Positions 6,014 through 13,475 of a stretch of 14,048 nucleotides of DNA are shown here, piece by piece; within the stretch, counting starts at the first letter, position 1, and the number at the start of each line of letters is the position of its first letter. Origin of the DNA: DASWHK01 sp036398215. GTDB lineage: Bacteria > Acidobacteriota > UBA890. A program made the position numbers and the translations under genes. The notes under the pieces are model-generated. The model was given only the letters and a program-made list of their open reading frames with translations. It made no database searches and was not told the origin of the DNA. The stretch is from NCBI GenBank assembly GCA_036398215.1, contig DASWHK010000143.1:1-14048 (forward strand), read 5' to 3'.

Positions 6014-6217
6014 ATGGCCAATAAGCAAATGGGAACGACGAGGGTGGGGCCGCGTGGCGGAGAGACCACGCGCAAGCGCGGGCAGGTGAAAAAGACGCTG
6101 TGGATCAACGAGGACGAGGACAAGGAGCTGCGCAAGATCGCCTACGAGGAGCACCGCAGCGAGGCGAGCATCGTGCGCGAGGCGCTGCGCTCCTACCTGG
6201 GTCTCGAGGAAGAGTGA
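6014..6217 (+). CDS. Small ribbon-helix-helix (CopG/Arc-like) DNA-binding protein
   Basis: A 67-aa protein. After a basic tail (residues 1-25), the fold can be read as a DNA-contacting strand (VKKTLWINEDED, 26-37), helix A (KELRKIAYEEHR, 37-48) and helix B (SEASIVREALRSYLGL, 49-64) with the usual S-x-x-x-I-V-R-E-A-L pattern. Such proteins bind DNA as dimers and serve as repressors or antitoxins. No toxin gene follows: the next gene is convergent, so it seems to be a free-standing regulator. The ATG at 6014 is chosen because the operator and -10 lie directly upstream; longer in-frame readings start inside the divergent receiver gene. No Shine-Dalgarno sequence is evident. Confidence 0.8.
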   Translation: MANKQMGTTRVGPRGGETTRKRGQVKKTLWINEDEDKELRKIAYEEHRSEASIVREALRSYLGLEEE

Positions 6218-6283
6218 GGCGACATCCGAGCGCCCCCGGCGCGGCCGACGATCTTTGGCGAGGCCGTCGCCGCCGATGGGCAA

Positions 6284-6985
6284 CTAATGACCTCCCGCCG
6301 CCTCCAGGAACTTCTTCGCCATCTGCGGCCCGATGCCGGCGTCCTCGTGCTTGAAGAACACGTAGGCGTCCTGCCAGGCCTGCGACGCGACCTTGTCGGC
6401 CCAGGCGGCGGTCTGGGCATCGTCGTAGTCGGACTTGCGCAGGCGTAGGTAGCCCCAGCTCGCGGTGGCGACGATCTCGGCGTCGGCCTCGTCGGTGTCG
6501 GCGGAGACCAGCGCCGCGCCGTGATCGCGAAGCGCGGCGTGAACGGCGTCGTCGCTCCAGCTCGCGTGGCGGAACTCGAAGGCGGCGCGAACGTCGCGCG
6601 GCAGCGCGCCCAGGAATGCCTTCAGGCGCTCGAGGTCGGCGCGGAAGTTGGGCGGAAGCTGGTAGAGCACGACGCCGAGCCGCTCGCCCAGGACGGCGAT
6701 CGCCGACAGCATGTAGTCGAGCACCTCGCCGCTGTCCTTCAGCCGCTTGAAGTGGGTGATGCGCCGCGACGCCTTGATCGCGAAGCGGAAGTCCTCGGGG
6801 ACCTGCGCCGCCCAGCCCTCCAGCACACCCGCCTTGGGAAGCTGGTAGAAGGTGTTGTTGATCTCGACCGCCGGAAGCTGGCTGCCGTAGTAGCCCAGCA
6901 TGTCCTTGGCGGCGAGCTCCTCCGGGTAGAAGGGCCCCTTCCAGGCCTTGTAGCTGAAGCCGCTGGTGCCGGCATACAGGTTCAT
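6284..6985 (-). CDS. DUF72 (YecE-like) family protein
   Basis: A 233-aa member of the DUF72 family, whose structures are TIM-barrel-like and whose biochemical function is not established. Family landmarks occur in order: LYAGTSGFSYKAWKGPFYP at the N-terminus, VEINNTFYQLP (about 40-50), FRFAIKASRRITH (about 67-79), LGVVLYQLPPNF (about 103-114), FEFRHASW (about 137-144), YLRLRKSDYDD (about 178-188) and YVFFKHEDAGIGPQMAKKF near the end. Length is typical. The ATG at 6985 is preferred: it has AGGGA about 10 nt upstream, gives the usual family N-terminus, and overlaps the stop of a small upstream ORF as ATGA. An ATG at 7003 would add six residues. It is convergent with the ribbon-helix-helix gene and ends in TAG. 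Confidence 0.92.
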   Translation of the reverse strand: MNLYAGTSGFSYKAWKGPFYPEELAAKDMLGYYGSQLPAVEINNTFYQLPKAGVLEGWAAQVPEDFRFAIKASRRITHFKRLKDSGEVLDYMLSAIAVLGERLGVVLYQLPPNFRADLERLKAFLGALPRDVRAAFEFRHASWSDDAVHAALRDHGAALVSADTDEADAEIVATASWGYLRLRKSDYDDAQTAAWADKVASQAWQDAYVFFKHEDAGIGPQMAKKFLEAAGGH

Positions 6986-7137
6986 CGCCGCTGTCCCTGC
7001 CATTTGCGCTCGAAGGCCCCCGCGGCGCGATCGAGGACCCGCCGGGCTTCCGCCGCGTCACCTGCGCCTTCGATCTCGACCGAGGCCAAGGCCAGCACGG
7101 CCGTCGATCGAGAGCACATCATGATTGCCGCGCGCAT
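6982..7137 (-). CDS. Possible 51-aa protein translationally coupled to the DUF72 gene
   Basis: A short ORF starts at ATG 7137 (MRAAIMMCSRSTAVLALAS...) and ends in a TGA overlapping the DUF72 ATG. Its third codon positions are mostly G or C, as in the neighbouring genes, and the C-terminal half (AEARRVLDRAAGAFERKWQG) looks like an amphipathic helix. I recognise no family. It has no clear ribosome site, so it could be chance in GC-rich DNA. The four-base overlap and protein-like C-terminus are the only arguments for it. Confidence 0.35.
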   Translation of the reverse strand: MRAAIMMCSRSTAVLALASVEIEGAGDAAEARRVLDRAAGAFERKWQGQRR

Positions 7138-7217
7138 ACGCGGAAGGTACCAGGGCAACGAGGACCCGACACCCGCCGGCGGTAGATCAGCGTCGCCTGG
7201 CCGATCACGCGGCCTTA

Positions 7218-7246
7218 TTGACTAAGTCATAGAACTTAGTTATGTT
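7218..7246 (+). promoter_or_regulatory. Leaderless-type promoter and operator of the toxin-antitoxin operon
   Basis: TTGACT (7218-7223) and TATGTT (7241-7246) are spaced by exactly 17 nt. Only six bases separate the -10 from the antitoxin ATG at 7253, so transcription should begin at or next to the A of the start codon, giving a leaderless mRNA; no Shine-Dalgarno sequence is present. Between the two boxes lies the inverted repeat ACTAAGT (7221-7227), CATAGA, ACTTAGT (7234-7240). A bound antitoxin or toxin-antitoxin complex there would block polymerase, the usual autoregulation of these operons. Confidence 0.65.
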
Positions 7247-7252
7247 TGGGCG

Positions 7253-7477
7253 ATGAAGACGGTCACGATCCACGAGGCCAAGACCCACCTGTCCCGCCTT
7301 ATCCAAGAGTGCGTCGAGGGCGAGGAGATCATCATCGCGAAGCGCGACCGGCCGATGGTGCGGCTGGTACCGGTGGCGGGCGCACGCGCCGAGCGCGTGC
7401 TCGGGTTGCACCGCGGCCAGATCGAGATCTGCGAGGGATTCGACGCTCCCCTCGAAGACTTCGCGGGGTACGAGTAG
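7253..7477 (+). CDS. vapB: Phd/YefM-type antitoxin (VapB partner of PIN toxin)
   Basis: A 74-aa type II antitoxin. The N-terminus MKTVTIHEAKTHLSRLIQEC is the classic Phd/YefM DNA-binding segment, followed by VEGEEIIIAKRDRPMVRLVP, the conserved second half of the domain. The C-terminal tail (ICEGFDAPLEDFAGYE) is the expected toxin-binding peptide, with the typical FDAPLEDF pattern. It neutralises the PIN toxin encoded immediately downstream and probably represses the shared promoter through the inverted repeat just upstream. Its TAG stop is followed without a gap by the toxin's GTG, in the same frame. Confidence 0.93.
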   Translation: MKTVTIHEAKTHLSRLIQECVEGEEIIIAKRDRPMVRLVPVAGARAERVLGLHRGQIEICEGFDAPLEDFAGYE

Positions 7478-7870
7478 GTGGCCGGCTTCTTGCTCGACAC
7501 CCACGCTTTCCTGTGGATGGCGAGCGGCGATCCTCGTCTCGGTGACTCCGCCGCGGCGACCATCCTGCGCAACGACACCGACCTCTACCTCAGCGTCGCG
7601 AGCGTCTGGGAGCTTGCCATCAAGTCGTCGCTCGCTCGATTGAAGCTCCATCTCCCGCTTGAAATGCTGGTTCGACAGCAGCGCGAGCGGAACGCGATCC
7701 GCCTGCTGGACGTCGCTCTCCAGCACGCGCTTCGGGTCGAGATGCTGCCCTTCATCCATCGCGATCCATTCGACCGGCTGCTCATCGCCCAGGCCCTCGA
7801 GGAAGACCTGACGATTCTCAGCCGTGACGATCTCCTCGATGACTACGCGGTTCGCCGCGTCTGGACGTAG
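7478..7870 (+). CDS. vapC: VapC-type PIN-domain ribonuclease toxin
   Basis: A 130-aa PIN-domain toxin of the Sll0205-like type commonly paired with Phd-family antitoxins. The acidic metal-binding residues are all present: D7 (FLLDTHAFLW), E45 (ASVWELAIKSSL), D96 and D99 (HRDPFDRLLIAQA) and D117/D118 (LTILSRDDLL), so the nuclease should be active. VapC toxins cut specific RNAs, often tRNA or rRNA, and are held in check by the antitoxin. The start is GTG, directly after the antitoxin's TAG, implying coupled translation. Length is normal. The next gene begins one codon after its stop. Confidence 0.93.
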   Translation: MAGFLLDTHAFLWMASGDPRLGDSAAATILRNDTDLYLSVASVWELAIKSSLARLKLHLPLEMLVRQQRERNAIRLLDVALQHALRVEMLPFIHRDPFDRLLIAQALEEDLTILSRDDLLDDYAVRRVWT

Positions 7871-7873
7871 CCG

Positions 7874-8971
7874 GTGTACCGCTGCCGGGGGCGATCCGCC
7901 TTCTTCGCGGTCGCGGTGCTCGTCGGCTGCTCGGCCGGCACGCCGGCGGCGTGGGCCCAATCGTCGGGAGGCGAGCGTCGCTGGCAGGTCGAGGGCTACG
8001 GCGGCGTGATGTTGGCCGGCGGCTCCGGCGAAGGCACCGCAACGCTGCCCGTGCCGGGCCCGCCGATCGCAACCTCGAGCCCGGTCTTTCCGTCGCGGCG
8101 GGTGCCCTCATGGTTCTTCGGCGACGGCGCCTCGCTGTTGAACCTGGTCAACGAGCAGTTCGACGTGCCGGCCGCGATCCAGCCGCTCGATGCGGCGCTG
8201 GGCGGATCGGGGCTGCGGCGCGGCAACTCGGTTGCCGGCGGCGTGCGCGTGCGGCGCGCCCTCACCTCGCGCTACGCCGCGGAGCTCAGCCTCGACTTCT
8301 TCCCCACCTCGGCCGAGCTGAGCGAGGAGCTCCTCGCGGCCGCCGGCGCCACGCGTGACAGCTTCGTGCCGGCCTTCGTGGGATTGCTGGCCAGCGGGCC
8401 GTTCACGGACGTCGACGTCCAGGCATCGTCGGCCAGCGGTGGCTCGGCGCGGGAGATCGCCGCCACCGGGGCGCTGATCTACGAGCTCGGTCCGGCGGGC
8501 GGCTTCGCCCCCTACTTGACGTTCGGCGGCGGCGTGATCACGAGCGTCGGCGGCGGCGCGGCCGTGACGCTGGAGGGGCGCTACCGGTTCCGGATCCTCG
8601 GCGAGGTGCCGATCGACGAGACCGATCGGGTGACGATCCGCCATGAAAGCCGCACGACGCTGACCGGCGTCGTCGGCGCCGGGTTGCGGCGCGACCTGAC
8701 CGACCGCTGGGGCGTCCGCGTCGACGGCCGCGTGCTGATCGGCCCGCGCACGACCCGCGTCTTGATCGATACCGACCCGGCGGTCGCGCAGGGCACGCCG
8801 GCCGACTTCATCGAGTCGTTCACCACGCCGTCGATCCAGTTCAGCAACAACCCCTCCACCGGCCGCGAATCGACGCTCGGCGGCCCGCCGCTTCGGGACT
8901 TCGAGGCGTTCACGGCCGGCGGCCTGCAGGCCCGCATCCTGATCACGGCCGGCGTCTTCGTGAGGTTGTGA
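7874..8971 (+). CDS. Predicted outer-membrane beta-barrel protein
   Basis: A 365-aa exported protein with a signal peptide (basic start MYRCRGR, hydrophobic AFFAVAVLVG, likely cleavage after AWA at about residue 28). The mature part alternates short amphipathic strands and glycine-rich turns: WQVEGYGGVMLAGG near the start, SVAGGVRVRRALTSRYAAELSLDFF mid-protein, APYLTFGGGVITSVGGGAAV, TTLTGVVGAGLRRDLTDRWG, and a C-terminal strand ending in FVRL. This is the pattern of OmpA-like or related barrels, but no named family was recognised. The GTG start lies one codon after the vapC stop and in its frame; no ribosome site is obvious, but no later methionine precedes the signal peptide. It may be transcribed from the toxin-antitoxin promoter, with no implied functional link. 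Confidence 0.7.
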   Translation: MYRCRGRSAFFAVAVLVGCSAGTPAAWAQSSGGERRWQVEGYGGVMLAGGSGEGTATLPVPGPPIATSSPVFPSRRVPSWFFGDGASLLNLVNEQFDVPAAIQPLDAALGGSGLRRGNSVAGGVRVRRALTSRYAAELSLDFFPTSAELSEELLAAAGATRDSFVPAFVGLLASGPFTDVDVQASSASGGSAREIAATGALIYELGPAGGFAPYLTFGGGVITSVGGGAAVTLEGRYRFRILGEVPIDETDRVTIRHESRTTLTGVVGAGLRRDLTDRWGVRVDGRVLIGPRTTRVLIDTDPAVAQGTPADFIESFTTPSIQFSNNPSTGRESTLGGPPLRDFEAFTAGGLQARILITAGVFVRL

Positions 8972-8976
8972 GCTCT

Positions 8977-8991
8977 CGAAGGCGCCCTTCG
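8977..8991. terminator. Hairpin in the gap between convergent genes
   Basis: CGAAGG (8977-8982), loop CGC, CCTTCG (8986-8991) form a perfect 6-bp stem between the barrel-protein stop and the convergent propeller gene. No T-tract follows, so it is only a candidate terminator. Confidence 0.3.
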
Positions 8992-9010
8992 CCGGGGTTG
9001 GCTGGCCAGG

Positions 9011-11896
9011 CTAGGGTAGCGGCGGCAGCCGCAGGTGGAAGATGCCCAGACCGTGGGTGGCGGCCACGAGGATCCGCTGTTCCGGGACGATCTCCAGGTC
9101 CACCATCAGCGCCTCGGGGAAGCCGACGCCGGCCAGGGCCCAGCTCGTGGCGCCGCCCCGCAGGACCAGCGGACCGTAGTCGGTGCCCGCGTACAGGTCG
9201 CCGGCGAGGTCGTCGTAGGCCAGCGTGTTGATCGGTAGGTCGCCGACGTCGAAGTCCAGGGAGGTGAACGCCGCCTGACCGGACTGCGGGTCGAAGACGA
9301 CCTGGAAGATGTGGCCGGGAGTGGCCGGCGTCAGCGTGTTGAAGCCCGAGTAGGAGACGTACGCCACGTTCGGGTCCGAGCGATCGACGACGATCCGGGT
9401 GACGAAGCGGTTCGGCGTCGAGGGCGTATCGATGCGCCAGAACACCACGCCCGGGCCCGGCGCGTCGGCGTTCTTCGCCACGAACAGCCGCCCGAAGTTG
9501 GTGGCCGCCCACAGGGTCCCGGCGTCGGCCGGCGTGCGCTCCGCCGCGACGATGATGCCGCCGGCGCGGTCGCTGCCGTAGAAGTCGCTGGTCAGATCAC
9601 CCGGCTTGCGGCTGGCGCTCTCCGGCGTTGCGCCGCTTGCGAAAGGATACGGCACGCCGAGCGGCACCCAGTCGCCGCACCGCACGGCCGTCGAGCCGCC
9701 GGGGAAGCGGCAGCTCGCCTCGAGGAACCCCTGCTCGCCGCCGTTGTTCTTCGTCCGCCAGACGTGCTGGAAGCCGGTGAACTGCGTGTCGGGGTTGACC
9801 CGATCGAAGGTGATGAACTGGCGGCCGGTCGACTGGGTGATCGTGTTGCGCTCGTCGCTGTCGCGAATCGGATCGTCGGTTCGCACCCACAAGCCCGCCG
9901 CCCCGTTGCGGAAGTTGGTGAAGAACCGGTCGCTCTGGAAGCTGGCGAACAGCACCTCGGGCCGCGCCGGATGGAAGCCGCTCGCCGACGTGCCGTCGCC
10001 GAACGGAAACAGCGACCTCCAGACGCGCGGCGGGTCGCTGCCGTCCATCCAGATCGTGCTGTTGTCCTGCAGCCCGCCCAGCATTCGCCCCAGCGGATCG
10101 CGCGGGTCGAGCGCGACGTTGTAGAACTGCAGCGTCTGCAGCCCCTTGTTGAGGAAGTGCAGCCGCTGCGGCACGTTGGCGAGCATCGTGTTGCATTGCG
10201 GCGGCGCGCCGCTTCCGCAGAGCCGGGTGTTGCTGACGAACACGCCGTCGTTGCGCACCACGCCGCCGTCGGACCCGACGAAGGCGATCGACGGGTCTAC
10301 GGGGTGGAAGACGATGGCCCGCACGTCGACGTGGCTGGTGTTGCGCGGGTTCTGCGCGTCGTTGCCGAAGCCGTTGAAGTTGACGCCGCCGTTCGTCGAT
10401 CGGATCGTCGGCTCGCCGAAGTTCGGCGACTGGACGCCGCCGACCAGCACCGTGTCCGGCTGCCCCTCGGGCACCGCCACCACCAGGTCGTAGAAGCACT
10501 GCGACGTGCAGATCGCCCGGCTGGTCCACCCCGGATGCGCCGGGTCGTTGGACGACAAGCGGATCCAGGCGCCGGTGTTCGAGAGGCTCTCGCCGCCGCC
10601 CGTGACCAGCGACGCGGCCGGCACGTCGGCGTTGTCGAGCCGGTAGAGCGCCTGCGGCGGCCGCGCCTCGGTGCCGTTGTACACGTACATCCGCGTCCGC
10701 CCGCCCAGCACGGTCAGGTCGAACATCGCGAGGTCGCGGAACCGCCCGCCGTCGACGACGGCGAAGACCGGCTTGAACGATCCGTCCCCGCCCTCCAGCG
10801 ACGGCGCCGAGCGGTGGATGGCGTTGTTCCAGGCCACTGCGTAGACGATGTCCGGGTTCTTCGGGTCCAGCTTGACGTGTCGGACGCCGAACATCGTGTC
10901 GCCGACGCCGGCGCCGAGGTGCGGGTTGGGCGGAATGACGGGATCGAGGGGAGGCACCCAGATCAGCGACCAGCTCAGGCCGCCGTTGCTGGTCTTGTAG
11001 AGCCCGACCCGCGGCTGCGGGAACCCCGGCGTCTGCGTCTGGCCGCCGCGCACGCCGGTCATCCCCACCATGGCGCTGGTTGTGGCTACGTAGATCGTCT
11101 GCGGGCTGCGCGGGTCGACCACCACCGTGCTGATGCCGCGGGTAAAGGTGAAGTCCATCGCCACGGACGAAACGGCCGGATCGGTGATCATCGTCGAGAC
11201 GCGGCCCCAGCGGTCGCCGCCGTCGGTGGAACGGTAGAGGCCGGTGCCGGCGCCGGAGTTGTTCGGCTGATTGGTCTCGCCGGTGCCGACGAAGATCGTG
11301 TTGCCGCTCGCATCGTTGGGATCGAGCGCCAGGGCGCCGATGCTGTTGGTGCCCAGCCCGCGCCCGACCCAGCTCCACTTCGGGTCGTCCGGGTGCATGG
11401 CGTCGTCGGTGCGCCACACGCCGCCGCCGGCCGCGCCCACCCACAGCCGGCAGGGCCCGTCCAGCGTGCAATGCGGCGAGATCGCCAGCGCCGCAACCCG
11501 CCCCGAGACGTTCTCGTTGCCGCCGGCGAGGCTCACCTCGGGGCCGAGACTCACCCAGGCCGATTCGCCGGTCGACTCGCCGCCTCGATAGGCGGTGTTC
11601 CGGAACACCCAATACCTGGTGCTCGCCGCCTGGATCACGAGCGGGTGCCCCGGAAACAGCGGGTAGGCGCGCTCGTAGGCCAGCAGGCCCGCGTAGCCGA
11701 GCGGCTCGAAGGGCGGCTCGGCCTGCTGCGCCTGCCCGGCGCCGCTCTCGCCAGCTGGCGGCTGCGCCTGGCCGGCGCCGCTCCCGCCACCGGGCGGCGG
11801 CGTCGGTCCGTTGCCGGATGCCTGCGCCACGGCGCTGCTCACCAATGCGCCGAGGACCACGAGGTGGACGATGCCGCGCGAAGAGCCAGCCAGCAT
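9011..11896 (-). CDS. Secreted Asp-box (BNR/sortilin-like) beta-propeller protein
   Basis: A protein of about 961 aa with a signal peptide (hydrophobic GIVHLVVLGALVSSAVA, cleavage before QASG) and a Pro/Gly/Gln-rich linker holding two SGAGQAQ copies. The rest is a large beta-propeller with several Asp-box motifs: LYRSTDGGDRW, LYKTSNGGLSW and IRSTNGGVNF, plus degenerate ones such as VWRTDDAMHPDDPKW. Repeated strands of the type NTIFVGTGE, DIVYAVAW and DTVLVGGVQ precede the boxes. Asp-box propellers occur in sialidases, sortilin/VPS10 proteins and xyloglucanases; catalytic residues of a glycosidase could not be identified, so binding or an unknown hydrolase is equally possible. The ATG at 11896 is chosen for the signal peptide; ATG 11911 and GTG 11932 are alternatives. 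A TATCAT six bases before 11896 could be a leaderless -10. It lies downstream of the symporter gene and may share its transcript. Confidence 0.85.
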   Translation of the reverse strand: MLAGSSRGIVHLVVLGALVSSAVAQASGNGPTPPPGGGSGAGQAQPPAGESGAGQAQQAEPPFEPLGYAGLLAYERAYPLFPGHPLVIQAASTRYWVFRNTAYRGGESTGESAWVSLGPEVSLAGGNENVSGRVAALAISPHCTLDGPCRLWVGAAGGGVWRTDDAMHPDDPKWSWVGRGLGTNSIGALALDPNDASGNTIFVGTGETNQPNNSGAGTGLYRSTDGGDRWGRVSTMITDPAVSSVAMDFTFTRGISTVVVDPRSPQTIYVATTSAMVGMTGVRGGQTQTPGFPQPRVGLYKTSNGGLSWSLIWVPPLDPVIPPNPHLGAGVGDTMFGVRHVKLDPKNPDIVYAVAWNNAIHRSAPSLEGGDGSFKPVFAVVDGGRFRDLAMFDLTVLGGRTRMYVYNGTEARPPQALYRLDNADVPAASLVTGGGESLSNTGAWIRLSSNDPAHPGWTSRAICTSQCFYDLVVAVPEGQPDTVLVGGVQSPNFGEPTIRSTNGGVNFNGFGNDAQNPRNTSHVDVRAIVFHPVDPSIAFVGSDGGVVRNDGVFVSNTRLCGSGAPPQCNTMLANVPQRLHFLNKGLQTLQFYNVALDPRDPLGRMLGGLQDNSTIWMDGSDPPRVWRSLFPFGDGTSASGFHPARPEVLFASFQSDRFFTNFRNGAAGLWVRTDDPIRDSDERNTITQSTGRQFITFDRVNPDTQFTGFQHVWRTKNNGGEQGFLEASCRFPGGSTAVRCGDWVPLGVPYPFASGATPESASRKPGDLTSDFYGSDRAGGIIVAAERTPADAGTLWAATNFGRLFVAKNADAPGPGVVFWRIDTPSTPNRFVTRIVVDRSDPNVAYVSYSGFNTLTPATPGHIFQVVFDPQSGQAAFTSLDFDVGDLPINTLAYDDLAGDLYAGTDYGPLVLRGGATSWALAGVGFPEALMVDLEIVPEQRILVAATHGLGIFHLRLPPLP

Positions 11897-11954
11897 TCGC
11901 GCATGATACATCTGCGCGGCGGCGTGCTGCACGGCGGATCGGTGCCTTGGACGT

Positions 11955-11967
11955 CGGGCGGCGCCCG
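11955..11967 (-). terminator. Short hairpin after the symporter gene
   Basis: CGGGC (11955-11959), GGC, GCCCG (11963-11967) form a 5-bp GC stem 10 nt past the symporter stop codon. It could attenuate read-through into the propeller gene or protect the 3' end; there is no T-run. Confidence 0.22.
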
Positions 11968-11977
11968 GCCAGATCCC

Positions 11978-13444
11978 CTACGTCACCACGAAGCGGCGCA
12001 CGTGCGTCTCGTCCGGCGGCGCCGTTCGCAGCGAGACGGCGACCAGCACCGCGGCGTTGGCGACCACGCCCCAGATGCCGGGGTGGATCTGCTGCCACTG
12101 CAGTCCGGGGTAGCGGGAAAACAGCACGACGACCCCGACGCCGGCCAGCATCCCCGCGATCACGCCGGCGCGCGTCGCCCGCGGCCAGAAGAAGGTGGCG
12201 AGCAGCAGCGGGAAGAACTGCGCCAGGAAGCCGTACGAGAACAGCAGCAGCCAGACCAACGAGAAATCCGAGAAGGCGGCGAAATAGTAGGCGATCCCGG
12301 CGATCACCACGACCAGGAAGCGAATCAAGCGGCGCTCCGCGCGATCGTCGAGCTCCGGCTTGAACCAGACCTTGTAGAGGTCGTTGACCAGGATCGAGCC
12401 GGCGGCGTGCACGAGCGCGTCGCCGGTCGACATCGAGGCGGCCAGCGCGCCGGCGCAGAACAGCCCGACAACCACCGCCGGCAGCCCCAGCGAGGTGATG
12501 ATCGTCGGCAGGATCGCGTCGCTCGGCTGCACCCCGGGGAAGCGCAGGATGCCCGAGAAGCCGATGAACAGGATCGGCACCAGGAAGATCTGGAAGGTCG
12601 GGTACCAGACGACCGTTTGCTTCAGCGTCCGCACGTCGCGCGCCGTGTAGATCTTCATGAAGTAGTGCGGCCAGAGGCTGAAGCCGAACACCGAGATCGC
12701 GATGGCGCTGCTGTAGCCGCCCCAGGTCCAGCGGTTGCCGGCGTCGTCCAGCCCCGGGGCGGTGAGCATCTCGGGAACGGCGGCGGCCAGCGCCTCGAAC
12801 ATCGGCCCGACGCCGCCGTACAGGTGGATGGGGAGATAGAGGCCCAGCCCCCAGGCCAGCGCCATCATGAACATCCCCTGGAAGGTGTTGGTCCAGCCGA
12901 CCCCCATGGCGCCGCTCGTGTACACGTAGACGAGTACGACGCCGTAGGCGATTGCGGCGCCGGCGGCGGGCGGGATGCGCCCTTCGGTGACCACGTCGAA
13001 GACGTAGCCGGCGCCCTCCATCTGCAGGATCAGGTAGGGCAGGAAGCACAGCAGGCTGATCACCGCCATCAGCCCCGACAGCGCCGGACTCTCGAAGCGG
13101 TGGGCGAACAGCTCGGCCTGGGTAACGTAGCCGAAGCGGCGGCCGAGCGCCGCGACCCGCGGCCCGAAGAAGTACCAGGGCGCCAGCCCGACGGTGCCGT
13201 AGGAAAGGATGTAAAAGGCCGCGGCGCCCCGCGAGTAGGCCCACCCCGGCCCGCCGAGAAACGCGAACGCCGAGAAGATCGACGCCCCCATCACGAAGTA
13301 CATCACCAGAAAGCCGAAGGCGCGGTCGGCGGCGACGTAGCCGACGGTCGAGGCCGAGGCCCGCCTCCCCGAAAGGACGCCGACCAGCAGGGTCACCAGC
13401 AGATACGCGAAGGTGACCAGCGTGACGACCAGCCAGCTTTCCAT
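11978..13444 (-). CDS. Sodium:solute symporter (SSS family)
   Basis: A 488-aa polytopic membrane protein of normal length for the SSS family, with about 13 hydrophobic helices. The first helices carry YFVMGASIFSAFAFLGGPGW followed by AYSRGAAAFYILSYGTVGLA, typical of the substrate and sodium region of helices 1-2. The segment GALAASMSTGDALVHAAGS followed by ILVNDLYK is the conserved helix-8 region (S-M-S-T-x-x-x-x-x-x-A-x-S) whose serine/threonine residues contribute to the Na2 site in characterised members. It imports a small organic solute with Na+; the combination with a DUF3311-like partner is seen with monocarboxylate-type symporters, so a carboxylate is a reasonable but unproven guess. 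The ATG at 13444 follows the small membrane gene by 31 nt, indicating one operon; its ribosome site is weak. Confidence 0.93.
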   Translation of the reverse strand: MESWLVVTLVTFAYLLVTLLVGVLSGRRASASTVGYVAADRAFGFLVMYFVMGASIFSAFAFLGGPGWAYSRGAAAFYILSYGTVGLAPWYFFGPRVAALGRRFGYVTQAELFAHRFESPALSGLMAVISLLCFLPYLILQMEGAGYVFDVVTEGRIPPAAGAAIAYGVVLVYVYTSGAMGVGWTNTFQGMFMMALAWGLGLYLPIHLYGGVGPMFEALAAAVPEMLTAPGLDDAGNRWTWGGYSSAIAISVFGFSLWPHYFMKIYTARDVRTLKQTVVWYPTFQIFLVPILFIGFSGILRFPGVQPSDAILPTIITSLGLPAVVVGLFCAGALAASMSTGDALVHAAGSILVNDLYKVWFKPELDDRAERRLIRFLVVVIAGIAYYFAAFSDFSLVWLLLFSYGFLAQFFPLLLATFFWPRATRAGVIAGMLAGVGVVVLFSRYPGLQWQQIHPGIWGVVANAAVLVAVSLRTAPPDETHVRRFVVT

Positions 13445-13475
13445 CAGAGCCCGCGTGCCGGCCGGGGCGCGGCGC

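Noticed and set aside
6218..6283. Toxin gene after the ribbon-helix-helix protein
   Set aside because: Only 66 bp separate it from the convergent DUF72 gene, with no ORF. A weak GGCGA/TCGCC hairpin at 6257-6271 lacks a T-tract.
9597..13244. A 1215-codon minus-strand frame overlapping the same genes
   Set aside because: It is a shifted frame of the propeller and symporter genes, rich in arginine, with no membrane or propeller pattern of its own.
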